64,000 nt of DNA from G016756615 sp035556195 (lineage in GTDB: Bacteria > Pseudomonadota > Alphaproteobacteria > Rhizobiales > Rhizobiaceae): positions 248,001-312,000 of the forward strand of contig DATMFK010000039.1 in assembly GCA_035556195.1 (NCBI GenBank), in the 5' to 3' direction. The notes under the pieces are model-generated. The model searched no databases, was not told where the DNA came from, and saw nothing but the letters and a program-made list of their open reading frames with translations. The translations under genes and the position numbers were made by a program. Positions 27,701 to 36,188 of this stretch are shown piece after piece. Numbering within the stretch: the stretch's first letter is position 1; every line of letters begins with the position of its first letter.

Positions 27701-28247
27701 TATCCGAATCCTGTGTCGTGTAGCGCCCTGCCGTGTCGAGCAGAACGGCATCTTCCGCGAACCACCAATCGCAGTTCCGGGTGCCGCCTACACCTGGAAC
27801 AGGCTGGGCTTCGCCCGATCCCGCGAGCGGAAAACTCAGCCCTGAATTGGCAAGCGCCGTCGTCTTGCCTGCGCCTGGCGGCCCTATGATGATGTACCAG
27901 GGAAGTTCGTAGAGAAAGTTCTTCCTGCCGCTGGCCCGTTTCAGAACGGCGATGGCATCCGCCATACGCGATTGAAGCATTCGGGATTCATCGTCGCTGC
28001 CAGCCACGATACCCGCCGCCAGAATCCCCTGCCGCTTCGCCGTCGTCAGGTAACGCAAAATGTAAAAACCGGCCACAATTATCAGCGGCGGGACAGCCAC
28101 AATCACTCTGGCCCATCCGGTTTGGAGGGGGCGCCAATCGCCGATTGCGATAAGTGGGCCACCGAACCAGACGGCGGCGGCAAAGCCGGCGGCGGCGAGT
28201 ATCGCGAAGATTCGGATCAGCCAGCTTGTCATGGCTGCAGCATGCAT
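24717..28247 (-). CDS. tssM: T6SS membrane complex protein TssM/IcmF, copy 1
   Basis: 1176 residues, full length for TssM. Two N-terminal membrane segments precede a cytoplasmic NTPase-like domain with an intact Walker A (GPPGAGKTT) and LLDTAGRY; a third segment lies near residue 440 (GGLALIALAASIPLALWSL). The large remainder is periplasmic and should contact TssJ or the outer membrane. It is the first of two tssM genes in the window. It follows tssL copy 1 after 10 bases; a Met five codons in (28232) could also be the start. No tssJ accompanies this copy. It may form an alternative or mixed membrane complex with the second set. Confidence 0.92.
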   Translation of the reverse strand: MHAAAMTSWLIRIFAILAAAGFAAAVWFGGPLIAIGDWRPLQTGWARVIVAVPPLIIVAGFYILRYLTTAKRQGILAAGIVAGSDDESRMLQSRMADAIAVLKRASGRKNFLYELPWYIIIGPPGAGKTTALANSGLSFPLAGSGEAQPVPGVGGTRNCDWWFAEDAVLLDTAGRYTTQDSDSRQDKAAWLNFLSLLKTYRGKRPVDGVILALSVEDLMVPDDESLTAHVIEIGNRLQEIRERLETSLPIYVLFTKADLIAGFIEYFGSFDENRRRKVWGCTFPAGRNTMGRLPAEYDALTARLADEATDRLHEERDPLARIAIFGFPAQFAMLKMRVLDFLGRLFEPAGKFGASELRGFYFSSGTQEGTAIDQLVGELARDFGADARPHLSGTGKSFFLHDLLSKVVFLEGGSLSQVAHHHGRAALLRYGGLALIALAASIPLALWSLSFLTNSSLVASTDEAVDLIRSNAGPTLEDMIVSKTDLENVVGPLGSLSALPVGYGNREQPTPIQEAFGLSQRGRLSSASDTAYRLALERLLRPRLILQLEQTIRANIGDPTKLYEPLKIYLMLGGKAPKVDDRLIAAWLEMDWEQNRYPGSNNREGREELRRHLLAMLDLDDAHEPFVALDRSLVEAAQRSMGRMTLAERAAAMVRSASYTASLPDFSVMSHAGPDARLVFETTDGGDLSRLHVPGLYTYAGFNEFYLNQLAAIAQKLVDEAWVIGAGGERGAAEQEQLRLGPDLLEIYGKDFVAAWNGVLDRLKFKAMSQDKPQYLALSAAALATSPVRQLFEAISSETALTREAGPGEPSRPEGPEFAAGLARIGIDLPTRKSQSRAGSAFANAGAQIPGASTEAQFRPFQILVSGPPGQRPIDALVRNFHDIYQNLLLAAAVPTQAERANAALQLQISTLRANASRLPGPLARMVRSIADDFEGEAAETSLAKLNDMLAETVGRPCQEAIANRYPFAAGSVEDVPMADFVAMFAPNGVIDRFFTQYLAPLADLSGQNWDWKQDTRLGRTLSRLALRSLQQAAEIRDAFFQPGSAAPEIRITVTPSSVHGDVDMALLDVNGQVVQSYQTGNVPAQISWPGALQPGSASVSLTPELPGRPSDLRFEGPWALKRLLDAGSVTPNGDSMDARFVIGGRDVAYSVNFGTGPSPFHIPALSGFSCPTSLR

Positions 28248-28257
28248 CCGAGTTCGG

Positions 28258-29754
28258 TCACGGTGCTTGCTCCTTCGCGATCAACACGTCGACCCGGCGA
28301 TTGGCTGCCCGCCCTTCCGCCGTTGTGTTGTCGGCAATGGGTTCAGTCTCGCCCTTGCCGGCGACAGTGATCCGGGAGGGATCGGTGAGACCGGGCGACA
28401 AGGCTTTCTCTACAGCTTTGGCACGGGCGACGGAGAGATCGTAGTTCGAAGCGAAAGGGCTCGATTTCCTGAGCTTGGTATTGTCGGTATGACCGATGAT
28501 CTGCAGCGTGCCCTTTTCGGGTTCCAGGGCCGCGGCCACATTGAGCGCGATCGGCAGGAAGTCCGACTTGACCTCGGCCTTGCCGGGCTCGAAGAGGAGT
28601 CGATTGTTGATCTCGATGACAATGAAATCGCCCCTCGTCACGAGCGACAGCTTACCGGCCTCGATCTCCTGTGCGAGCGCCGACCGAATTCGCTCGAACT
28701 GCCCGGTGCTTCCGGAAACCTCCGCGAGGGGCAAGAAGCTTGCTTGTTCGGCGCGCTCGATGGTGATCGGCGTTGTCGGATTAAGCGCAAGCAGCTTCTC
28801 CGAGACAGCATCGCTCTCGAGGGTCAGCAGCGCCCGAAGCATGAAAAAGCATCCGGTGACCAACGCCGTCGCGACCGCGGCGATGGACCACAAAGGCATC
28901 CGCACAGGCTTGTTCGAGGTGACCGCCAGCCCTTGCCAGTGCGGCGAAATTTCATCGGCCGCGCGTGGTTTGAAATATCGCAAGGTTTCGTAGACGTCGT
29001 GGCGTACTTGTTCCAGATCGAAGCCCGCGCGCGCGGGCCTGTTCCGGTATTGCCCTTCGAAGCCAAGGGACAAGCAATGATGCATGAATTCCAGGACTTC
29101 GCAGTGCGGCTCAGGATCTGCCAGCAGCGGATTCAGGGCTTCGAAGAAGCTCGAAGCAGGATCCGCCGCAGGGAAGAAGTGGGAGAGCATGCCATTCCTG
29201 GCCCAATCCTGGCCGATTGCTCCCGGCAGATTTCGGATGACGTCGTCGGTGGTCGCACACAAGGCCAGTTTGGCTGTGTGGAGGGTGTCGGACTTGATGC
29301 CTGCATCCGCCAGCCGGCGCTCGAAATCCCGAATGGCCCGGATGGCATGACTTCCCAGCTCGTCAAACTCGGCTGGGAATGTTTCCGAGCGAATGTGGCC
29401 GAGAAGTGTCAGGAGTGGCATCGCCGCGACGACGATCGGATTAGCATGGAGACCGTCGGTGCCACCATCCAGGCCCAGGCCGGTTGCCAGCTTCCTATCC
29501 GCGCCATCGGATGGGCGAACGGTGCTTTTCCGCCTCGGCGCGTCTGGGTCGGCCAACGCCGGCGCCGCTTGATAGATGACCGTCCCTTGCGCCCAGCCCG
29601 ACGGTGCATGGCCGGCCGCGTCGAGGTCAATGACCGTAGCCCCAGGCGAAATGGTGTCCGAATGTGCGGGATGTAGCTGCCGGCGCGCCGGGCTGGGGCG
29701 GATAACTGTCTGGCCGCCGGTGCCGGGAATATCGCATCTCGAATTTTCGCCCAT
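28258..29754 (-). CDS. tssL: T6SS TssL/DotU with C-terminal OmpA-like domain, copy 1
   Basis: 498 residues. A disordered N-terminal tail carries TVIRPSP (T16-P22). A DotU domain follows (about 105-290: ANPIVVAAMPLLTLLGHI, CEVLEFMHHCLSLGFEGQY), then one membrane segment (PLWSIAAVATALVTGCFFML), and a periplasmic OmpA-like peptidoglycan-binding domain (IIGHTDNTKL, NYDLSVARAKAVE, GRAANRRVDVL). This is an evolved TssL that anchors the membrane complex in the cell wall. The N-terminal Thr in a T-x-I-R context is shared with copy 2 and is a candidate site for the nearby kinase. The gene sits between the caspase gene and tssM copy 1. Confidence 0.93.
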   Translation of the reverse strand: MGENSRCDIPGTGGQTVIRPSPARRQLHPAHSDTISPGATVIDLDAAGHAPSGWAQGTVIYQAAPALADPDAPRRKSTVRPSDGADRKLATGLGLDGGTDGLHANPIVVAAMPLLTLLGHIRSETFPAEFDELGSHAIRAIRDFERRLADAGIKSDTLHTAKLALCATTDDVIRNLPGAIGQDWARNGMLSHFFPAADPASSFFEALNPLLADPEPHCEVLEFMHHCLSLGFEGQYRNRPARAGFDLEQVRHDVYETLRYFKPRAADEISPHWQGLAVTSNKPVRMPLWSIAAVATALVTGCFFMLRALLTLESDAVSEKLLALNPTTPITIERAEQASFLPLAEVSGSTGQFERIRSALAQEIEAGKLSLVTRGDFIVIEINNRLLFEPGKAEVKSDFLPIALNVAAALEPEKGTLQIIGHTDNTKLRKSSPFASNYDLSVARAKAVEKALSPGLTDPSRITVAGKGETEPIADNTTAEGRAANRRVDVLIAKEQAP

Positions 29755-29870
29755 GTCTCATCCGCGATGATCGCGTAGTTGCGGTAGATGACTGGAGTGC
29801 AAGCGACTACAGACGTGGTATTCTCTTCGCTCCCGATCGATCCAATGCGGGCGTCTTGGGCTTCCCTGCA

Positions 29871-31322
29871 CTAAAACACTCCACCAATACCTATCCCGCC
29901 GCTTATATCGGGCGGCGGAGGGGCAGGGCGGCTCGCCGGAGCCGAACGTCTCACGGTCTTGCGGCCTGTCGGCGTTCCCATGCGCGCCGGCTCTGTGTCT
30001 GAGGCGACCGTGGCGGGCTTCACCTTCTTGACGATGACCGGTTCCTTGCAGATGCGACCCGAACGCAGGAACAGGTCGCTCAGCAATTCGACCGTGGGAT
30101 CGCTCGATAATCCGGCCTGCTTCGTGTTCCTGTAGTACTCGGCAAGCGCTCGCATTGAGCCTTTCCCCCAATCCCCGTCGACCGTCATTCGGTAGCATCC
30201 AAGACGCCGCAGCTCGGTCTGGATGTTACGAACGAGTTCGTTCGCCTTCGCGTCCTCGGCTGCTGTACCTGACGTTCCCACGATCAAGGTTTCGAGGCCG
30301 GAGACCACGCTCTGGCGAGCGCCTTCGATCGCTTGGGGATCGGACAGGCTCGCCACCTGCGTTCCGGCCGCTGGCGCGGCCGGAATCTCAATCGATCGCA
30401 ATGTCTGGCCGACGATGATCACTGCAGTCTGCAGATCGTTCGAGGCCAGTTCGGCCTGAAGCTTCTCCTTGGCCACCGGGTCCGAGAGTATCCGCGAAAG
30501 GCTTGCGCTCAGCTGTTGGGGATCGAGAACCTGCTGCTCGGTGAAATAGAACTGTTCCCGAAGGTTCGACTGGTCCCACGGAACCTGCCGACCGATGGTC
30601 AGCGCCTCGGTTTCGTTCCTGACCCGGATCATCATGTCGGAAATGCTGAGGCCGGGGATTTCAACGTTCTTCAGGAGCGCAGTGGTGAAGGGACTATTCT
30701 CTCCCGCGCCGTCGACTGTGACGTTGCCTGGCTGCGTGGCGAAAGCCACGAACGTGTTTTCTCCTACCTCGACCTGCGCCAAACCGTTTCCGGCACTGCC
30801 TTTCGCGCCGACCGGATTGTTGCGGCATGCGTCGAGGAACACGAAGGTCTGGCGGTCGCGGCTGGCGAAGCGCGCGATCACGTCATTGAGTTTGACGGCG
30901 CGCGCGGTAAGCTTTTCCAAGCTTTCCGGATCGGCAGTGTCGACGGGAAGCAGATAGTTTTCTCCTCCCATCTGTACGCCGTGTCCGGCAAAGAAAATCA
31001 GAACGGCGCTGGTGGTCGGGAGCTTGACCTCAGCCTCCTTGAAGATCCGCGCGAAACCGTCCGCCGACAGGTCCGTGCCGATCAGGACCTCGAAGTTCAA
31101 CCGTTTGAGACTTTCGGAGAGCCTTTCGGCGTCGTTGGCCGCGTTGGGCAAACGTTCGAGCCGAGTGCTTTGGTAGGCGGAGTTTCCGATAACGATCGCC
31201 AACCGGTTGCGGACATGCGGCGCGGAGGACTCCTCAACGGCGGCACGCGCCACGAGCGGGCTGACCAGGACCAACAGCAGGAATGCCGCAATGCACAGAC
31301 GGAGCCGTTGTTCACAGGTCAT
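29871..31322 (-). CDS. Secreted caspase-family (C14) peptidase with peptidoglycan-binding-like domain
   Basis: About 483 residues from the ATG at 31322 (AAGG six bases upstream); an ATG at 31349 is an alternative. A signal peptide (CIAAFLLLVLVSPLVARAA) directs it to the periplasm. The caspase-like p20 domain has NRLAIVIGNSAY, His114 in FFAGHGVQ and Cys166 in FLDACRNNP, so the catalytic dyad is intact. A region at about 362-401 (VRNIQTELRRLGCYRMTVDG, then WGKGS) matches a PG_binding_1-type repeat, suggesting wall binding. It is encoded upstream of tssL/tssM copy 1. The target protein is unknown; the divergent autotransporter and local T6SS envelope proteins are candidates. Confidence 0.87.
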   Translation of the reverse strand: MTCEQRLRLCIAAFLLLVLVSPLVARAAVEESSAPHVRNRLAIVIGNSAYQSTRLERLPNAANDAERLSESLKRLNFEVLIGTDLSADGFARIFKEAEVKLPTTSAVLIFFAGHGVQMGGENYLLPVDTADPESLEKLTARAVKLNDVIARFASRDRQTFVFLDACRNNPVGAKGSAGNGLAQVEVGENTFVAFATQPGNVTVDGAGENSPFTTALLKNVEIPGLSISDMMIRVRNETEALTIGRQVPWDQSNLREQFYFTEQQVLDPQQLSASLSRILSDPVAKEKLQAELASNDLQTAVIIVGQTLRSIEIPAAPAAGTQVASLSDPQAIEGARQSVVSGLETLIVGTSGTAAEDAKANELVRNIQTELRRLGCYRMTVDGDWGKGSMRALAEYYRNTKQAGLSSDPTVELLSDLFLRSGRICKEPVIVKKVKPATVASDTEPARMGTPTGRKTVRRSAPASRPAPPPPDISGGIGIGGVF

Positions 31323-31950
31323 ATGCACCTTGCTCTTTTTAGAGCGCAATCAATTCTGTAACTCGATGTCCGACCACGCCATTTTATTAATGCGCGATCT
31401 TCGCTTTCGAGACATCAACTCTATTTTTACACTAAGGCGTGGTTCGTGAACAGAGCGTGATTGTTGGGCGACCTTCTGTGAATTTGGTCGGATGCGAGAA
31501 ACAGGGGAGTAGCCCAACGGAAATCGTGTAGGCGGCGAACAAGCTGTTGAACGCGCAAGCGGCCTATGGAACTGGTGGCATATTCACCTGTCAGGAGCCC
31601 CCATGACAGGTGTCAGGATCATCGGATGAAAGTTCCGGAGACCCTCGCGTGCCGGCATTCCAGATCCACCCTGGCTTGTTCGAAACCTAAGATGGCTACC
31701 GTAGAGAATCGGCCCGTCTCAGGCGGAAATACAACTATAACTCTAATTGTTCTAACGATTGCTCTATTACGTGCGGAACTGTGTTGTAAATATGCAATAG
31801 CGCTGCGCTTTGGTGCGCGCTTCCGTCCAAGTTACTGGCCTAGGTTGCATGGCTGCAATTGCCAATCGCAAGGCATGATGTCAAGCTTCTGCACAAGATA
31901 AAAAGACGTCTTGAGAAACCTGCGTCGGCAGAGTGCGGATGAGGGGAATC
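31323..31950. other. Divergent intergenic region, caspase to autotransporter
   Basis: 628 bases between two divergent genes. The stretch 31700-31800 is clearly AT-richer than its surroundings and is a likely place for promoters, but I could not assign convincing -35/-10 pairs. An open frame at 31566-31901 has no recognisable domain and I do not call it. A 9-bp inverted repeat at 31585-31612 is listed separately. Confidence 0.5.
31585..31612. repeat. 9-bp inverted repeat in the caspase/autotransporter gap
   Basis: CACCTGTCA (31585-31593) and TGACAGGTG (31604-31612) are perfect inverted copies separated by 10 bases. The word GTCAGGA occurs at the left arm and again just past the right arm. It may be an operator for a dimeric regulator or an RNA hairpin; there is no T-run for a terminator. 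Confidence 0.4.
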
Positions 31951-34900
31951 ATGCGCTTCACGCTGAGACTACGTCAATTGACCGGCGTATCCGCCCTGGC
32001 TCTTCTTGCTCCTTGTTCTCTCGTTTACGCTCAGCAAGCTGACAATTGCATAGCGACGCCAAGTTTCTCGCAGGAGCCCGTCGCCGTGACGCGGGTCAAC
32101 GTCAATTGCACTAGTGGTCCTCCATATGCACCGTTCGCGACGAGTTTCAGCCAAGTGGAAGGCGCCCAACTATATAATGGAAGCGGAAACGACAGCGTAA
32201 CGCTTGGGCCGTCTTCTCAGGTAAGCGCGGCCGTTCAACAGCCGCGGGTGCCTGTTACTTTCTTCTCCGGCACATTTCTCGATAGTTCACCCACGGTGAT
32301 ATCGACGCTTGATGGCAACGATCTCGTGGAGATCTGGGGGCAAGTGGGTAGCCCGTCCACGGGAACTGCTACCGATATTGACCTTGGCAATGGCGATGAC
32401 ATTTTTCGGGTCGGCGGCGCCTTCATCTCGACGGCCATCCCGCCGACGCAGTCGCCAGGTGGCGAGATTGCCCTGGCCGTCGTGGTCCCGGAGCCCCAGA
32501 TCTATCCCGGCGGCCAAGTGTTCGGGAGTGTGCGCGGCGGAGCAGGCAACGACACGCTGGAGGTCAATGCCCGCGGCTCGGTGGAATTTGGCATCGACGC
32601 AGGCGATGGCGACGATGGTGTCAGTCTGTTGGGAGGTGTCGTCGGCTCGACTCAAACGGCAGGGAACGTCGTCCTCGGCAATGGCAACGACAGTTTCCTG
32701 ATCAGCGGATTCTCCGGCGTCGACGAGCCGAGCGAGGGATCCCCAGGCGGGCCCTTCACCGAAGCAGCGATCCTCTATGGCACAGTATCGGGCGGAGAGG
32801 GGAACGATCAATTCACTGTCGAAGTCGGCGGAACGGTGCTGGGGCGCGGCACGGCCATTGCCGTCGACGGCGGCGCCGGGAACGACATTGTGGACATCAT
32901 TGGCGGCACGATCGGAGATCCGGCTGCGCAAGCGAACGTCGCTCTCGGGGACGGGAATGACAAATTCACCATCAAGGGTGGCACGGGCGATAACGGACAG
33001 GGCCCGATCATCGATGGCATTCTTCACGGATCGATCCTGGGCGACGCTGGCGACGACTCTGTTGGGATAGAAGTCAACGGTGTGGTGAGCGGCAATGTAA
33101 GCGGCGGCACGGGAAACGACACGATTGCTGTGAGCGGCGGCACCGTCGCGGGAAATGTCACGGGCGATGATGGCAACGATCAACTGGCGGTGTCTGGAGG
33201 TGCGGTAGCCGGTAATCTGACGGGGGGAGCGGGCGTGGACAGCGTAACCGTCTCCGGCGGCTTCGTTGGTGGGAATGTCGAGGGCGAGACGATTACGCTG
33301 ACTGGAGGAACTATCGGCGGGGACATATCCGGTGTCAGCGGCGATACGTTGACCATCAACGGCTCGCCGACTGCGCTCAATCTGCGGAACGGTGTGGTGA
33401 TCAGCGGCACCAACGCTGTTGGCGTCATAACGAATGAGGACCTGGGGCAGGGCGGAACGCAGACACAGTTCTTCACCGGATTCAACAGCGTGGCCCTCAG
33501 CAACTCGACGATCGGCTTCGGAACCGGGAGCAACGGCATCGGTCAGCTGAGCCTGACCAACGGCTCGACACTGTTCGTGCGCGGAAACTCGACGCTTTCC
33601 GGGTCACTGAACGTCTCCGGCTCCACCATAAACATGATCGACGGGGCAGCCGATGATGTTCTCACGCTTGGGGGGCTCGTCATCAACAATGGGCAGATCG
33701 CCATCGATTTGAACCAGCAGACGCTCTTGGCGGATCGGCTTGTCGCCAATTCCTTCTCGTCCATCGGCGCCAATACGATTTTCGTGAATCTGCTGGGCAC
33801 CCCGCAATTCGCCGGCGCGACGGACATCCCTGTCATCCTGACCAACGCGCCACTCACTCCGGGAACCTTCACGGTTGTCGGCGTACCCGGTACGCCGGCA
33901 TCTCTCTTCACCTTTGAAGTGGTAGCCGGCGCGAATGGCAGCCTTTTCATCCGTGCCAGCCCCGCCAACTTCGGAGTTGCACTGGCAACGGCTAATGCTG
34001 CCGACGTCGGCATCATCGATACTGCCGTCGATGCGCTCTATGGAATCAACAACGACGCGCTCGATGCCGATCTGGGGCTTTCCGGCGGGTCGCCGTTGGT
34101 GCAATTGTCCGACACATTCGGCGTATTCGCTTCCGGCCAGTTGGCGCATGTCGAGCACGACGGCTTCACGATCACCAACAACAATCTGGTCGGCATCGGT
34201 CCAGCCTTCGACGCGGACGATTTTTCCGCGGCCATCAGTTTCGACTTCAATGCCGCGAAGCATTTCGGTTTCGAGGAGCGATATGGCCTGAACATCGGTG
34301 TGTTTGCCGGCTATGCGTCGACTGACGTTGGTCTGGGTACCTTCCAGGGCTTCAGCCGCGTTGGGGACGCCGACAACAGCAGCGGCATGTTCGGTGCATA
34401 TGGCCTTTTCCGCGAAAGGCAAAATTACGTGCTTGTGTCCGTCTCCGGTTTTTTGGGCGAGACCGATATCACCAATGACGTGCTGGGGACGACCGGCAAC
34501 TATGACACCCAGGGCGTCGTCGTGACGGGGTCCGTCGGCCATATCTTCAACCTGACCGACCGACTCCGCTTCGACCTGAGGGGCGGTTTGCTCGGCGTCG
34601 ATTTCGACGGCGGCGACTATGTGGACAGCGGCGGCAACCAGTTTGGTAAGAGCCAGATATCGTTCGGTGCCTTCAAGTTCGAGCCCGGCATCTATGCCGA
34701 TTATCAGCTCGACAACGGCATGGTGATCAGCCCTTATGCAAGGGCGGATCTGCAGCAACGCTTCGGGTACAGCAATACCGCGATCATTGACACGCAGGAG
34801 ATCGAATTCGACGATGCCGACTTCTCCGCCGCTCTTTCGGCCGGCTTCAATCTGAAGATGACGCAGAGATCGATGATGAGCGGCGAGATCCGCGGCAAGG

Positions 34901-34956
34901 TATCAGACGACAGCTCTACGTTCGGCGGGAAGCTCGGATTGAAGGTTGCCTTCTGA
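31951..34956 (+). CDS. Autotransporter (type V) with RTX-like repeats in the passenger
   Basis: 1001 residues from the ATG at 31951 (GAGGGGA just upstream). A signal peptide ends near SLVYA-QQ. The passenger holds about 13 imperfect Gly/Asn/Asp-rich repeats of GGxGNDxhx type (GGAGNDTLEV, GGEGNDQFTV, GGTGNDTIAV, GDDGNDQLAV) between about residues 65 and 440, which should form a calcium-binding or beta-helical stack. A C-terminal beta-barrel of about 290 residues starts near VQLSDTFGVFASGQLAHVEH and ends in Phe (LGLKVAF), the usual outer-membrane signature. It should be surface exposed or released. It lies inside the T6SS locus, divergent from the caspase gene and convergent with an FHA gene; its role is unknown. 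Confidence 0.86.
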   Translation: MRFTLRLRQLTGVSALALLAPCSLVYAQQADNCIATPSFSQEPVAVTRVNVNCTSGPPYAPFATSFSQVEGAQLYNGSGNDSVTLGPSSQVSAAVQQPRVPVTFFSGTFLDSSPTVISTLDGNDLVEIWGQVGSPSTGTATDIDLGNGDDIFRVGGAFISTAIPPTQSPGGEIALAVVVPEPQIYPGGQVFGSVRGGAGNDTLEVNARGSVEFGIDAGDGDDGVSLLGGVVGSTQTAGNVVLGNGNDSFLISGFSGVDEPSEGSPGGPFTEAAILYGTVSGGEGNDQFTVEVGGTVLGRGTAIAVDGGAGNDIVDIIGGTIGDPAAQANVALGDGNDKFTIKGGTGDNGQGPIIDGILHGSILGDAGDDSVGIEVNGVVSGNVSGGTGNDTIAVSGGTVAGNVTGDDGNDQLAVSGGAVAGNLTGGAGVDSVTVSGGFVGGNVEGETITLTGGTIGGDISGVSGDTLTINGSPTALNLRNGVVISGTNAVGVITNEDLGQGGTQTQFFTGFNSVALSNSTIGFGTGSNGIGQLSLTNGSTLFVRGNSTLSGSLNVSGSTINMIDGAADDVLTLGGLVINNGQIAIDLNQQTLLADRLVANSFSSIGANTIFVNLLGTPQFAGATDIPVILTNAPLTPGTFTVVGVPGTPASLFTFEVVAGANGSLFIRASPANFGVALATANAADVGIIDTAVDALYGINNDALDADLGLSGGSPLVQLSDTFGVFASGQLAHVEHDGFTITNNNLVGIGPAFDADDFSAAISFDFNAAKHFGFEERYGLNIGVFAGYASTDVGLGTFQGFSRVGDADNSSGMFGAYGLFRERQNYVLVSVSGFLGETDITNDVLGTTGNYDTQGVVVTGSVGHIFNLTDRLRFDLRGGLLGVDFDGGDYVDSGGNQFGKSQISFGAFKFEPGIYADYQLDNGMVISPYARADLQQRFGYSNTAIIDTQEIEFDDADFSAALSAGFNLKMTQRSMMSGEIRGKVSDDSSTFGGKLGLKVAF

Positions 34957-34975
34957 AGCAGGGATTCGGTAGCCG

Positions 34976-35980
34976 CTACTTGGGCTTGGCAGCCTTGGCG
35001 TAAGCCTCGCTGAAATAGGCCAGGAAGACGTCGAGCATGCCATTCTCATGCGCATTCTCCCTCGCTTCCCATGTGGCGACAAAGGTTTCCCAGGCGCGGC
35101 TTTTTCTGGAGCCGAATGCGGAAGGCGGCAATCGTTTCTCGATCGCTTCGGGCGAAAAGTCGTCGAGCAGCCGCGACAAAGCGGACTGCATGGCGGAGTA
35201 GGTAGCAAGCTCATGCGTCTTGAGATCGCCAAACGCCTGCTCCAAGCTCTCCTTCGCACTGAGGTAACCCGCTCGCCGTCGCGAGAACATGATCTCGAGC
35301 ATTTCGTCCGTGCCGGGCACGAACTTCAGGGGATTGTTCTCCTGCGCGCCGATCATCGTTCGATGACTGCTCTTCGCCAGTGCCTTTGCCGAAGCCCGCG
35401 CCCTCAACAGGGCGGCCAACTCCTCGACCACAATACGCAGCACTGAGCCGATTTCCGCGGCGAGTGCATGAGGATCGCGCTGCAGGAATACCGCCGGCGG
35501 CACACCAGCGGACGCTGCCATCTCACGGAGAATTTCGTTGACGGCGGCAGACTCGGAACCTGTGGCTGGCCGCGTTCCCGGCGCCTCGGCGCTGGGTGTC
35601 CCGCCCGCGGCCAAGGGGGAGGGAGGCTCGGCGCCGTAGGCCCCTCTATCTTTCGTCGAATCCGCGGCATCGCCAATTGAGACGCACACGACATAGGGCC
35701 CGATGCGAACGCGATCGCCCTGGTTCAAGCGGTGGGGCGCGGCCAGGCGCCGGCTGGATCCGTTGACGAATGTGCCGTTGCGGGAAAGATCGTGGAGCCA
35801 GAAAGCTTGCCCGTCGTAGCGGATTTCGCAGTGCCTGCCGGAGACGAACATCTTTGGGTCCGGCAGGGTCCAGTCGCGGTTCTCCCGCCCGATCTCAAAA
35901 TTCCGTCCGTGCGATGTGAAACTCAGGGGGCCGCCATTGGGCAGCTTGTCGACGTTGTCGATCGTCAGACGGATATACAT
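34976..35980 (-). CDS. tagH: T6SS-associated FHA domain protein TagH, copy 1
   Basis: 334 residues. The N-terminal FHA domain (about 25-95) has the phosphothreonine-binding residues: GREN, FVSGRHCEI and LSRNGTFVNG. A Pro/Ala-rich linker is followed by the C-terminal TagH domain (NPLKFVPGTDEMLEIMF, AFGDLKTHELATYSAMQSAL, AWETFVATWEARE). FHA proteins read Ser/Thr-kinase signals and promote T6SS assembly. The gene is on the kinase side of the locus and separate from the second tagH at 51941. It stands divergent from vgrG with a 208-base gap. Confidence 0.92.
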   Translation of the reverse strand: MYIRLTIDNVDKLPNGGPLSFTSHGRNFEIGRENRDWTLPDPKMFVSGRHCEIRYDGQAFWLHDLSRNGTFVNGSSRRLAAPHRLNQGDRVRIGPYVVCVSIGDAADSTKDRGAYGAEPPSPLAAGGTPSAEAPGTRPATGSESAAVNEILREMAASAGVPPAVFLQRDPHALAAEIGSVLRIVVEELAALLRARASAKALAKSSHRTMIGAQENNPLKFVPGTDEMLEIMFSRRRAGYLSAKESLEQAFGDLKTHELATYSAMQSALSRLLDDFSPEAIEKRLPPSAFGSRKSRAWETFVATWEARENAHENGMLDVFLAYFSEAYAKAAKPK

Positions 35981-36188
35981 GCAAAGCGGCTCGTCAACAT
36001 TGCACCGTTCTCGGCTACAAGACCCATTTTGTATTCTAGCAGCTTCTTGCTGGTTTCGGCATAAAAGCTAAGCGCCGCAGCAATTAGTCGTATCCTTTCA
36101 GTTGCTTGTAACGCAGCGCTTTGGTTGTTTAAAGAACTTGTGGTAATCTCCTCTTCAAAGTCCGTCTGGCCTTGGAGAGGCAGTACCC

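Noticed and set aside
28231..29676. 481-codon open frame antisense to tssL copy 1
   Set aside because: Lies opposite a well-supported TssL; the sequence has no recognisable fold or family and reflects high GC.
31566..31901. 111-codon open frame in the caspase/autotransporter gap
   Set aside because: No signal for translation, no domain; it runs through the AT-rich likely promoter area.
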